Shown: positions 32,601 to 44,500 of the stretch, piece after piece
Position numbering within the stretch: position 1 is the stretch's first letter
Layout: the number at the start of each line of letters is the position of its first letter
From: Anisus vortex
Lineage: Eukaryota; Mollusca; Gastropoda; Planorbidae
Assembly (NCBI GenBank): GCA_949126835.1
Contig: OX421498.1
Location: 626,501-690,500, forward strand
Direction: 5' to 3'
Length of the DNA stretch: 64,000 nucleotides
Position numbers and translations under genes: made by a program
The notes under the pieces: generated by a model
Seen by the model: the letters and a program-made list of their open reading frames with translations, nothing else
Database searches by the model: none
Told to the model about the DNA's origin: nothing

Positions 32601-34465
32601 GTGGTATAGTTTATTAATTCCGTGTAAACGTTGAATGAAATAAATATTTAAAAACGTGTTAAGTGCAATTTGTTCTTCATGTAAATCTATTTTACTCAAC
32701 AGCTTTAATTGTTTACAGTTTCATGTCAGATATCTACAGACTTGAGTAGATTCAGAAATTCTATCTCTAGACTATAACAGATAATCTTAACTGTAACTTT
32801 TTATTTACATATGCATGTTCTATAGTCATAATCATATAAACAAACATATCATAATGTAACATGTGAAGCCGACCGTGACCGTTAGTATGCAGTGTTGTTC
32901 ACGGTCAGGTGTAGGGGAGAGTCGGAAGTATGGAAGGACAAGTGTGTGTTGTAGGTAGAGGACGTAGAGAGTGGGTGATCTCATAGAAGAGAGTCGCTAG
33001 ATAGGATTCTGAAATTCTTTGGATTGTATTTTAGACACAAAGTTATTCAGTAATTGTGTGCTATTTACTATTTTAATAACTATTTCTGTGTATACAATAT
33101 GTCGGAGAACCAGAGTGTTTCAATAGATATTATATATGAATTGTATGACCCGTGTTTGTTGTGAGAGCCATTGCTGACATTTTACAACACATGGGTATAT
33201 TACACATAAGAAGAAAAAGACAAACTATCTTATTGATCTCGCGTCTATAACAAAAAGGGAATCTGTGAACAGTTGAGCTTGCGCCGAGTGGTAAAACTGA
33301 CTCTCGACTAATTGCCGTGACCTAAGTCAAAGCTACAAGAACTGCTTACAACTCTAACTATTGACTGGTTATCCTTTGAGGGGTGGGGCTGGATATTTTC
33401 CATGCCTCCAGGGATCGCAGGGTCGAGCAATTACCGTTATTATCTGCTGTCAAGTCTTAATATCGGATAATTAACTTCGAGTGTGCGTAATGCGATTATT
33501 CGTTTTAGTGTAAACTTCCGGCATATATTTAATTCAAGTCTACGGCAAAGGTTTACTTTATAACGGTTCTCATGTTAATATAGACATGACAGCCTATATG
33601 TGCAATGGCAGATATATTGTAGGATTTACTAGTCACGCTGTACATTGATATATGTCAGGGATTTACATAATGTAAGGGGTCGTCCACAACTACGGTATGA
33701 AGACGTCTGCAAGCGTGATCTCACATCTGATATGGGCTTATGGGATTGTTTACCTTACCAATTCCAAATCTGTCAACTTCAAACTCGTTTAAATTACTTT
33801 TTTTAAAATGCAATCTCAAAATTTGATTAAATGTAATACCATCTTCTCCCAATTTATTTATTAACTCAATTTTTATTAAAAAAAATTTTGTTGGCCTTTA
33901 AAACTAAAACAAAAATTGCTTACATAAAAACAGAACAAACTCAACTGTAATTAGAGTGTTTGCGTAAGATAATCACCAACAAATGTGGACTACTGGTCCT
34001 CGCTGATGTGGGCACCTCCGGGCGGTCCACCGACTCTATGAGATATCGGTAATAAATATATATATAAGCCCACACAGAGAGCGGCCCCCTTGCTGTTTTT
34101 ATATGCGCGAGACGTGCGCCCGAGGGCCGTTAATAATGAGGGTAACGGGAGTTAACTTTAGCTGACGCTTCCTGTCACCCTTGGCAACAAGACTACAAAC
34201 TACCAGTTAACTATGGGCGTTTGGTGGCGGCTGTGGGTGGGAGGGTCTGTGTAGGATTTAATGACGGCTTAACAAAACAAGTTAGTTTCAAGGGTTGTGT
34301 GTGTGTGTTACTATTAATAGATTCATAAAGTTGAGAAACCATTTAATCGTACTGTTAACTAAAGAAAAATGAAATGGAAGGTTATTAAAATCATCATGAA
34401 CAAAAACAACAACAAACACGTGACTAATCAAATATTGAGTTATTGTTATTATTATTTATTCTTTA
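32601..34465. other. Long intergenic stretch, unclassified
   Basis: A region at 32,866-33,190 starts TGTGAAGCC, carries the inverted pair GACCGTGAC/GTTCACGGTC and ends TTACAACA. It has some look of a solo LTR but no target duplication. A GC-richer patch at 33,990-34,250 has no ORF. Otherwise AT-rich. Confidence 0.35.
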
Positions 34466-34466
34466 T

Positions 34467-34722
34467 GGTGCAGAGTGGCCAAGCGTCAGCGCGTTCGACT
34501 AGCGATCCGAAGGTTCTGGGTTCGAATCCTGGTGAGGGCTAGAATTTTTCTCCCGGAACTTGAGGGTGCCCATGAGTCTACCCAGCTCTGAGGGATACCT
34601 GACACTAGTTGGGGCTGGGCATTGTGCTGGTCACACATCCCCTCGTATGCCGTGGCCACAGAACCTGGTGAAAGATGCTTCACCAGCCCTATGATCAGTT
34701 CGGTACGAAGGGTACTAGGCTA
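34467..34722 (+). mobile_element. SINE-A copy (plus)
   Basis: Head AGTGGCCAAGCGTCAGCGCG, B box GGGTTCGAATCCTGG, body CTCCCGGAACTTGAGGGTGC, and tail CCAGCCCTATGATCAGTTCG. No clear target duplication. Confidence 0.8.
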
Positions 34723-34959
34723 CTAATTATTCGTTGCATTCTATATGACTTGGGCATCATGATGGAAAGACATTTGCATTATACTGGATTTCTCTGTTTC
34801 GTTGTTGTTTATGATAGTCAGAACTGTCCAATGATGTAATAGTGTAATAATTATTGTGCGATTCCAGAGGGTTCTAAAGGTCAAAACAGACACAATGACG
34901 TCATCTCGAACACCAGCTGACACCATAGTATCTTTTTTATATTTATAAAATATGATTGT

Positions 34960-35125
34960 GTGTACAATGCCCAGCCGCCTTAAGTTTTCAATTAACTAAT
35001 ATCCGGTAAAAACATCAGAGCAGGGGAGACTGATGGAATCACAGCCTTCAACAGGATACGAACCCATGACCTTTGGTACGCCAGACCAACGCGCTGCCGC
35101 TCGGTCTCCATGTCCCCCCAGATAT
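34960..35125 (-). mobile_element. SINE-A copy (minus), diverged
   Basis: Plus strand ACAATGCCCAGCCGCCTTAA near the left, then ACGAACCCATGACCTTTGG and ACGCGCTGCCGCTCGGTC, the reverse of the tRNA-like head. Confidence 0.6.
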
Positions 35126-35239
35126 TGGTATATTCGATAGATTATAGCAATAATGCTGAATTCATGGATTGGTAAATTGATGGATTCATGGATATTCACG
35201 GATTCATTGATTGGTGGAAAAATACATTAATACGAGTCA

Positions 35240-35550
35240 CATGCCATGGGGCATGGCAGCTCGCGCGTTCGACTGGAGATCCGAAGGTTCTGGGTTCGAG
35301 TCCTGGTATGAATTTTTCCCGGAACTTGAGGGTGTCCCTGAATCTACCCTGGTATGAATTTTTCCCGGAACTTGAGGGTGTCCCTGAATCTACCCAGCTC
35401 TGATGGGTACCTGACATTAGTTTGGGTACAGTAAAGGCGGCTTGGTATTGTGCTGGACACACATCCCTTAGTATGCCTTTGCCACATAAACTGGAGAAAG
35501 CTGCTTCACCAACCCTAGGATCAGTTTGGTCCGAATGGAACTTTACTATT
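35240..35550 (+). mobile_element. SINE-A copy with a 46-bp internal duplication
   Basis: The normal head (GCGCGTTCGACTGGAGATCC, GGTTCTGGGTTCGAGTCC) and tail (CCTAGGATCAGTTTGGTCCG) surround an exact tandem duplication. 35,303-35,348 and 35,349-35,394 are the same 46 bp, from CTGGTATGAATTTTTCCCGG to CTGAATCTACC. Confidence 0.85.
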
Positions 35551-35889
35551 AGTTTTCCAAAACCTGTATTTTCACACCTGATTGACGTAATCCTAACAGC
35601 GATCGCACGCACATAATTAAATCTAGAAATTTCAATCAATCAATCACATTAAACAACAGAAAAGAAAATGAAAAAGAAATAAATGAAAATAAACAAGAAA
35701 AGAAAAGGCCAATGCATGCAGATAGCAGAAATCTACCGGAGGCAAACGATACACGCGGTGACGGGATGACGGGCCCTTTTCAAATGCTGGCCAATCACTA
35801 ACGAGATTATAATTAGGATACACTAAACTGACATTTTGTCCCCGCTGTTCATGCAGAACAGTCGAATGTTCAAAGTGAAAGTTGTATGT

Positions 35890-35925
<36 letters not shown>

Positions 35926-36330
35926 ATGTGTGTAGATGTATGTGTGTGTGTGTGTGTCTGTATGTGTGTGTGTGTGTCTGTATGTGTGTGTAAGGTGGGG
36001 TCAGAGTCATAACTCTATAATTAGCAAGTTAGTTTCGATTAAAAGCCTGGCTCCGTGGCCCCGGAGTTTTCTGGATGGACACAAAAGATTTTGCTCGGCA
36101 ATCGATCATTGGCTATTGATGAACCAATCATGCAGAGACCTTTTACTTAGAAACTAGTTTTGATTTTTATCTTTATTTTATTTAATCCATTTTACTTAAT
36201 TGTTTTATTTCATGTTTTTTTTCTTCGTTGTTTTTACTTTTTAGCGTAGTTATTTTTTTTATTGTTTATTTTTAATTTTTTTAATAAAATAAACAAAATT
36301 TTATTTTACTACTCTTTTACTACTCTAGCA
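35551..36330. other. Intergenic stretch with a GT microsatellite
   Basis: (GT)n with CGTGTATG interruptions at 35,886-35,990; A- and T-rich elsewhere. No gene recognised. Confidence 0.5.
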
Positions 36331-36526
36331 CAAGAGTCGCCAATTATCGTTTGCCAAAGTAGGTTTTCTAATTCATTCAGCGTGCTAACATCCTAAAAAG
36401 TCAGTTCAACTCTAACACTCAATTTATTGTAGAACAGACTTGCTTTGTCTTCCGACTGCCATTTAAAAAAAAAAAAAAGTTCTGCGTCTCAAGTATGGCA
36501 GGCGCTCCGTAGGTTGCCGACCCTCG
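36331..36526 (+). mobile_element. hAT MITE family M1, diverged copy
   Basis: Internal blocks GTTTGCCAAAGTAGG, TTTCTAATTCATTCAGCGTG and CGTAGGTTGCCGACCCT match M1. The left TIR is degraded (CAAGAGTCGCCAA). The left flank CTCTAGCA fits the family's target preference. Confidence 0.75.
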
Positions 36527-38226
36527 GCTGTAAAACTATTAAAAATAAATTAGTGCGAACAATAGTTGGCCTGAAGCAAAGAAATCTGTCGGAGTGTCTT
36601 GATGTCGATGAAAGAGAAATTAAATTTGCCTTTGAAGTATTTATCGAGTTCAAAGTTACTTGGGCGCGGTGGTCTAGAGCAGGGGTGGACAACCTTTTTC
36701 TTATATTGTGCCCAACTAGGATTTCTAAATCATTCAGCGTGCCAACAGCGTGAAAGTCAAACTGCTCAACTATTTTATTTTTATAAGGCAATTTATTTAG
36801 TGAGTAGTGTTATGTATTAATAACGCCCAGCTCTCTCTCAACGCAAGTTTAGTGGGCGGTACTAAAGTCTAGACTGTTCTAAGAATCCACTCTTGTGCCG
36901 ACCTCAAATTATAGGAATGGCTAGGAATAGTTTATTATTTCTCGTACAGGGAAAATTATGTTAAAACTATCATTTTTATTATGAGTTTTGTAATGATACC
37001 ATTATTTTCACCCCTCCTAGTAATAGGTCTGTTCCCCGCACTTCTCCGCGAGTATTTAATAAGTCGCGTTGTCTTTCAAGGCAGTTAGTTTTATAGATAC
37101 TTTTCTTTGAGCTTGTTATGGACGCTTGTGTTGGCACTATTCTATGATTGCTGTAAATACTACCTTTATTGTACATACTTTATCACCTGAATTAAATTAT
37201 CAACAACATTTTACACTGAAGCTTCCTCGTCAAGCTACTTTTCCATTTTTTGTTTCATTGTTTACAATACGATAATATATTTATTTACAACGTCAAGGAA
37301 AAGAACTGTTAGAACGCAAATCCTGAGTTTGTGCCCATGACAATAAGTGTAATACTGAAAAATCATCAACATATATAATTACCGTGAGTTTGTTTATATG
37401 TTTGTTTATATATTTATATATATGTTTGTTCGCTATAGGCACCTAAGCCGTTTAACTAATCGGGACAAAAATTAAATGTATAAATCGGAAACGTACTCCG
37501 AAAGATAATTGTATTTTATGACTTATAATCATGAATGTGTTAATTTAAAACATTCAAAATGTTAGATCAAGCCATGCAAATTAAATAAAGCCGTACATAG
37601 CAAATGGCCATTTCCGTTCATTACTATTTTGAACGCGATATTTTGTATGTTGAACGCGAGGGTCTTTTCGGGTTTCCCCAATTATGCTGTTGTTTTTTTA
37701 ATGTGGCGAGACCTTTTTTATAAGTTACGCACCGCAATTTGGCTTGGAGAGTTTCAATTGTTTACTTTAAAAAATACTAGCGTATGACGTAATGTCTATC
37801 AAATTATTTATTTTTTCATTATTGATGTTTGCATTATCCTTTTAAGTAAAAAGTAACCAAATGTTTTAATTATTTAATGGATTTACGTCACTATTGAGAA
37901 TATCCTTTAATAGGCGACTGTATACACTCTATAAATTAAATGATACGAATGATAAAAAAAACAAGTTAGGCCTATAAATGATTACTTTCAAATACCGGGT
38001 ACCATAAGCTTGACAGCAACAATATAAAATAAAAACTAAATACCGAAAGAAACATTCTCAGTACTGTTTTATTGATACAATAAGCAAGAACAAAAATTAA
38101 ATACAGAAAAAATCTTTCTCAATTTAGTTTTTATTGCCTTGAAATATTATTTTCTAATTTTGTTTAAATTATTTACCTTTTTTATTGTTTTGTATTTATA
38201 TATTTTTTCTTTTAGATAGTATATGA

Positions 38227-38285
38227 GCATGCTAATTTAATAGCATGGATAGAAGAGCTATAGAAATGCCCATTCTTCTTCTTAT
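38227..38285 (+). mobile_element. CR1/L2-type LINE 3' tail
   Basis: GAGCATGCTAATTTAATAGC, then GAGCTATAGAAATGCCCATT and a CTT-type tail match the 3' end at 46,650-46,712. It is absent from the neighbouring duplicate, so it is a 3'-end-only insertion. Confidence 0.65.
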
Positions 38286-38359
38286 ATTATTGTTAATTTA
38301 ATATTATTAATAACACTGCAAATCAACACAACTGTTCGCTACATTTTAATATCGAATTT

Positions 38360-38815
38360 AAAAGTCTCTTAAGTCTCTTTCGGCTCTTGTGTCCAGGGCG
38401 TAACGCTTAGGATTGAGCAATCTCTGTCCAGGCTCCAGCCACCCAACGACACGCCGAAGGCGTGGCGTGCCGTGTAACGGGGAAGGTTTCCACAGCCCAG
38501 CGATCGGTCACTGCGGTTCTCCAAAGGATCATTATCGAGGTGGCTCGCCAGTATAGCTGCACTGTCACCCGGTAGCATAAATCCTAAAGGCCTACTATAG
38601 ATACATGCATCCAGGCACCGGGTGGTTCTTGAGACGGGATTGCAGCGTCTATTGCTTCCTCCCCACCGAGACCAGTGGCCTCTCGGCAGTGATATGGGCC
38701 TCGGACCCGCTGCGCGGGCTGTGCCCCGTGCGTTCGCCCGCCAGTGTATTCTTAATGGGAATGTATCGGCGGTTTACACACTACGCCAGTCCTTGAGGCC
38801 ACAATTATTATGCAT
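38360..38815. other. GC-rich island of unknown origin
   Basis: About 450 bp clearly richer in G+C than its AT-rich surroundings (for example GGACCCGCTGCGCGGGCTGT at about 38,704). Open frames of 60-90 codons exist on both strands, but none matches a family I know. It could be a fragment of a retroelement 5' region or a captured host segment. Confidence 0.4.
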
Positions 38816-39656
38816 ATGCCAGGGTCAGGTCGACCAGAAACAATTACAAATAACAAATACCGAAAGAAACATTTTCAACACTGTTTTATTAATACAATAA
38901 GCAAAAACAAAAATTAAATACCGAAAAAAATCGTTCTCACTTTAGTTTTTATGGTGTTGAAATATTATTTTCTACGCTTTTTTTTATTATTTCCATTTTT
39001 ATTGTTTGGTATTGTGTTTTTTTTTCTTTTAGATAGTATATTATTGATAATTTAATAGGCTATTATTAATAACAAGTCAACACAACTGCTTGCTACGTTT
39101 TAATACCAGAAACTTGACAGTAACAATTAGTATGCATATACCAGGGTCAGGACGACCAGAAACAATTGAAAAGAACAAATACTAAATACCGAAAAGAAAC
39201 GTTCATTGTCTTTATTGTAATAGTCTCTTTTCTTTATCTCTTAACAAAACACATTGTAGTCATTCGTTTCTCCGTCATTTTGACGGGCATAACCACTAGT
39301 AAATAATAATAACCAAAGTGTACCCTAGGACTAACGAGAATTATCAACAACATTTACACGGCTCTGACCACAAGGGGATTGTGGTCGTAACAAGAGCAAG
39401 ACCAAGACCAAAAGAAAAGGAGCGTTTTAGAGAAAATCATTAAAGCGTTTTATATTTAATAACAAATAAACCTGTCCGTTATTATTCACAGCTAATACAC
39501 AATTTGATTTCTCAACTTACATATTAAAGGTTAATGTAACATCATATGAATTTAGTTGTCAAGAGTCAAGATATAATTCTAGTATTCTGGTATTATACAA
39601 TCTTTACAGTTAGATCTCAGAATACTGAGATAATGAGATTTAGGCCAATATATTAT

Positions 39657-41575
39657 TTTTTTTTTTGTTTTCAACAAAGTTTATTTCACCATATGTACAT
39701 AAACAATTTCCGAATATTTGTTTCACATAGACAGAAAGGATAGAAGACATTTATTTCAATTTACAAAACTAAAGAATAGAAGACATTTCATGAAAAAAAT
39801 AAACTTATAGCCATTCATCCCACTCATTCTGTTTATTTCTTTCATTGTTCCGTTCGTTCATTTCATTCATTCGTTTTATTTTACATAGTTGTTCCATTTA
39901 TACTTCCTTACATTCTTGTGTTAGTATTCCTTATTCATTGTCTTGCATACAGTATTTATCGAATTAGTAGTTTATTTACATTGTTGAAACAATTTGTAGA
40001 GGCGTATATACATTAGAAGATTTAATATAAAGGGGGAAAACAATTGGTAATCTTATAAAAAGGCTATAGTTACATAATTTAGTCCCTTTTTAACAAAAAT
40101 TCGTAATTTATACAATTTGAAAATCTCAGTTTAAAATGCAGTTCTTTTTTTTTTTTCCGATTATTTTTTTTTTTTTTTCCAAATATGTTTATTCTAGATT
40201 TTACATGTACAATCTCATATATTTTGCAATGAAGAAAAGAGGATAGAAGAACAGTACATACATAGTTAAGGGGATAGAAGACAAAATAATTTACGAGACA
40301 AAAAGTTTTCTAACTTTAAATTTAAATTCATTCATTCTTCTTCTTTTTACATACATGCTTAACATCCATACATATTTAAATTAATTTAAACATGTATTAA
40401 ACGTAAACATCCATTATTAACTGTAAGATATTTAAAACAACGTAATATGGAGAAAAATACAACAAGTGTGTAGAAATTATGTACATTTCATTTCAATTGT
40501 TCTATCCCTTGGGATATATATCTTAATTTCAACCACCAAGCGCGATCTTAAATGTTTATATGAAGAACAAAGAAAGGGTCACATATGACAAAGGAAAGTG
40601 AAACACCTACTGAAGACGGGTGACGAAAGGTGTCATTCACAGGAAATCCCACAATCGGGACTTTCACAAGCGAGAAAAAAAATATGTACAATTATCTAAA
40701 AAGAGTAGAAAAATCGCGAGTTGTCTTAAGGTTTCAAATAGCGTTTAGCCGTTCCCCCGTCGGCATGAACTATTGAACGAAAGATAGGGAAAGAAATACA
40801 AATCTGTTTGTAGTGACATAGAATTTGGAAGGCCCGACTTTCCTGACCATCCCACTCCTCTAAGCCAGCGTCGCCGGATGACTGGACTGCACCAGTTAAC
40901 ACCCTGGCGAATGTGACAAAGAGGGGATTTGGGCCGGTATTTATATATCGGTCCTTCTTCTTTTATTATACATTGATGTCACTCTGGTAAATGTAATTTG
41001 AAGACAAAAGATCAATATTAGATGCAAGTTTCCTGGATAGGTAGCGGAGAAAAATTTGAATAGAAAGGTTGGGAATAACTGGAAGAAAACAGTAATAAAA
41101 GGGGAGCTAAGTAAGCGAAGACGGAACCAGAAAAAGGCCAAGTCTCTCTCCTCGTTACTTTATGTGTAGTAAGCCATGAAGTTAAAATACCGTCTTCTAA
41201 GCCATTCAACAAAATTAAGAAAATAATCCCGAAAACTTATTTTAAGATACTATGTACATAGTGGTGCGTAAAAAAGAAAATAAAAAACACCACAAGATTT
41301 CACATTCACTGAAAGAGACACCGCACCGGAAATGAAAACAAAAATTACACCGGAAATGAAAGTAAAAATGTGCCCTTGATGAACAATTAATAACATCAAA
41401 TGTACAATACTATTCAAGGGCATCCCCATATTTAAAAGAACGCATTCAATAACATAAGCATGTCCACAGATCTCCCAATTAAACAAATGAACCAATCAAT
41501 AAAATACATTAGGATCTCATCCATGAAATACATTATAATACATAAAACATTTATAAAGCAAAACATCAAATAAAA
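39657..41575 (-). other. 3' UTR of the Tx1/L1 element, apparently doubled tail
   Basis: About 1.9 kb without ORFs. Two T-runs, at 39,656-39,666 and about 40,142-40,179, are each followed on the plus strand by similar sequence (ATATGTTTATT or AAGTTTATTTC, then AGGATAGAAGACA). This looks like a duplicated 3' end, as if transcription read through one tail and used a second. Confidence 0.5.
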
Positions 41576-44500
41576 TTACAGAGTGGGCGGTTGATGTTTA
41601 TCTAAATGTGCTTCAAGTTTTTGTCTAAATATGTCTTCTATGATGTGTGGGGGGTAGTGTTTTTGGTCAAACCGTGTTTTAAGATACATTGTCCAAATGT
41701 GTTGTTTGTATTCTGCCAATGTGATGAGGTTTAATGTGTGTTTTGTGTTGTTTCTAAGTCTAGGTATTTTAAAGAGTGTAATGGCTAAATCTATATCTAT
41801 GTTTGACTGTGTTGTTGTATCCATTATTAATTTCAATGTTTGTTTTGTTGGTATGATTGCGGGGCATGTAAGATAGATATGTTCCTCATTTTCTTGTGTA
41901 TGTGAGGTACACATCTTGCATATAGGTGCGTTGCGTGTATTTTGTTTCTTCCTATCTAATGTTGGTGTCATGTTAAAAATGAGCCTGTATGATATTTCCT
42001 TTGATTGTGGTGCAATGTGTTTGTTATGTAAACTGATGAATGTGTCATGAAAGTCTGTAATCCCTAGCTGTCTCCCCCATTTAATCCGTGTATGAAGTGG
42101 AATCTGGACCCGTGTAATGAGTGATATGTAAATGTTCTTTGTTTTGCTATGTATCAAGTGTTCATTGTTAAGTAATATGCGTGTAACTGACTTGTAAAAT
42201 GAAGAGGAAAAGTTGCCAAAATAATGAGGTGTATTGTTTTGAATTGGAATAAGTTTGCTTAGCTTTAAACCATAAAAATACATAGCTAAAGGCAACTTAT
42301 CAGGTGCACGTACAATTTGGCCTATATATTTTAATCTCAGTGCTTGTATCTTTGTTTTTATATCTTGCAAACCTATCCCGCCATCCCGTTTATTTTGTAT
42401 CAGTGTGTTATGATGAATGGAGCGAATAGTAGATTTAAATAAAAAGGCTCTAATTTTTTTATTCATATTGGTTATGAAATGTGGTGGAGGTTCTGTAACT
42501 GAAGCTATATAAATGATTTTCGGTATAATGAGAGTGTTAACGATTGCTGAACGACCAAAAATCGTGTGTGAGATGTGTTTGTACATATTTATTATGTTAT
42601 CCGTTGTTTCTAACAATCCATTGTACTGTTCTGTATTGTAAGTGTGTGGATTGTTGTGCCAAACGATGCCTGTAATTTTGATTTTTGTTTTATTTTGAAT
42701 ATTTGACGGAAAATGTTCTTTTCGTTTCCAGGCACCAAGGCCCATTATATTCGATTTGTTTATGTTAATTTTCCCTCCAGATGCGGCATTGAAAGTTTTA
42801 AAATGTTCCAGAATTTTTTTAATGTCTTTTTCTGATGTTACTGTAAACGTGGTATCGTCGGCATATGCCTGCACCTTCAACACCTGTCCTCCAGGCATTG
42901 ATATGCCCTTTATACCAGCATCCGTTCTTACTTTTTCCAGGAGCGGCTCCAAACACAGGGCATATAAAAGCGGTGAGAGCGGACAGCCCTGCCTGACAGA
43001 TCTTTCAATTGGGAAGGGTGGGGTCAGCGTATGGTTTACAAGAATTCTGCTGCATGAAGAAGCGTAGAGCAGCCTGACCCAGCCTTCGATCTGACTTCCT
43101 ACGTTGTTTTTCCGCAGCACTTTGAATAGATAGCCGTGGTCCACTCTATCAAAGGCTTTTTCTTGATCAATCGATAACAGGGCTGCTTGCGTGTTTTTGA
43201 TGTGTGTGTATATGATAATGTCCCTAATAGTGTGATTGAGAGTTTCTATGTTTCTGCCTGGTATGCCGCAGAATTGATTTTCGTGTAAAAGTGTATGCAG
43301 GTATGGTTGAAGTTTGTTTACCAGTATCTTAGTGAGAATTTTATAGTCTGTATTTAATAATGAAATGGGTCGGTAGCCCCCCACAGATATTCTGTCGTCC
43401 GGGTTTTTCTCCAGGACGGTGATATATGCTTCACTGAACATCTGTGGAAGGGCTCCCTTAGTATATGCATGTGTGTACATGAGTGATAGTAAGGGAACTA
43501 ACTGGGGTGAAAAAAATTTGTAAAATTCTGATGTCAAACCGTCTGGTCCTGGGGACTTGTCCAATTTCAATTTGTCAATTGCTAATTTAATGTCCTGTAC
43601 TGTAATGGGTGTTTCTAAAAGAGTTTTATCTTCGTCTGGTAGGTGTTTACAATATGTCAGTATATCATCTTGTTCCCTGTCGTCAGTGTGTTCCTTAGAA
43701 TAGATGTGTATAAAGTGCTCTTTAAAAGTGTTTGCAATTGCTACATTTCCTGTATGTATTGTTCCTAATGAGTCTTGTATCCGTGCAATAATGCGTCTTC
43801 TTTGTGTGTTTTGTTCTAGTGTGAGAAAAACCTTGTTTGGGCCCTCTAACATACCTCGTGTCCTACATCTTGTTTGTGCGCCCATATACTTATGCTCTTG
43901 TATTTCTGTTAATTGTGCTTTTATTGTATGTGCCTCTAAAGTATCTTCTGGAAGTGTATCTAATTGCTGTTTTAAGTGTTGTTCCGTCTCCCTTAGCTGC
44001 GTATTAATGTATTTGGATATTATTTGTGTTAAGTGTTTGATGCTATGCTTAAGTACTGTCCACGTCTCTCCCATGTCAGTCTGTTGGTCTAAGGTACTAA
44101 TGTCTATTGTGTTTTCAATGAGAGTTTGAATTGTTTTTGTGTAACACTCACTTTTTAAAAGTGAGTTATTAAATTTCCAGTGGGGCGACCCGGTATGCCT
44201 GTGTCGGCTCCACGCTGCTGTGGTCACCGACACTAGCACCGCTTTATGATCCGTATACTCCAATGTTTCCCCCAAATGAGACACTCTGGCAACCGTATCC
44301 CCATCCGGTACATAAACCCTATCTAGCCGGGACTTAACTGGGTGAGCGTTGTAGGCAAACGTCGTGTCCTGTCCAAGTGGGTATATTTTCCTGTAAGCGT
44401 CGACAAGTGAAAATGTTGTAAATGTATTATCTAACCAGTGACTACTTTGTTTGTTTTTGTTAAGTGTGTTCACTCTGTCAAGTTCGTCATGTGTATAATT

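Larger units (their letters stand above)
37990..39215. repeat. Three imperfect direct copies of a 270-350 bp segment
   Basis: Copies near 37,996-38,350, 38,800-39,105 and 39,106-39,215 (truncated) share CTTGACAGYAACAAT, AAATACCGAAAGAAACATT and TTTTCTTTTAGATAGTATAT. Copy 1 alone holds a LINE tail at 38,227-38,285. A GC-rich block separates copies 1 and 2. Confidence 0.7.

Noticed and set aside
32866..33190. Possible solo LTR (TGTGAAGCC...TTACAACA)
   Set aside because: TG/CA ends exist but the flanks do not form a target duplication and no second copy is in the window.
26746..35550. tRNA genes at GGTTCGAATCC motifs
   Set aside because: Each is the head of a SINE with a shared 250-bp body; no complete cloverleaf with an acceptor stem was found.
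38369..38900. Frames of 60-90 codons on both strands in the GC-rich island
   Set aside because: No domain, no start or splice support, and overlapping on both strands; described only as an island.
42756..44129. Plus-strand frames of 103 and 141 codons
   Set aside because: Antisense shadows of the Tx1/L1 ORF2.
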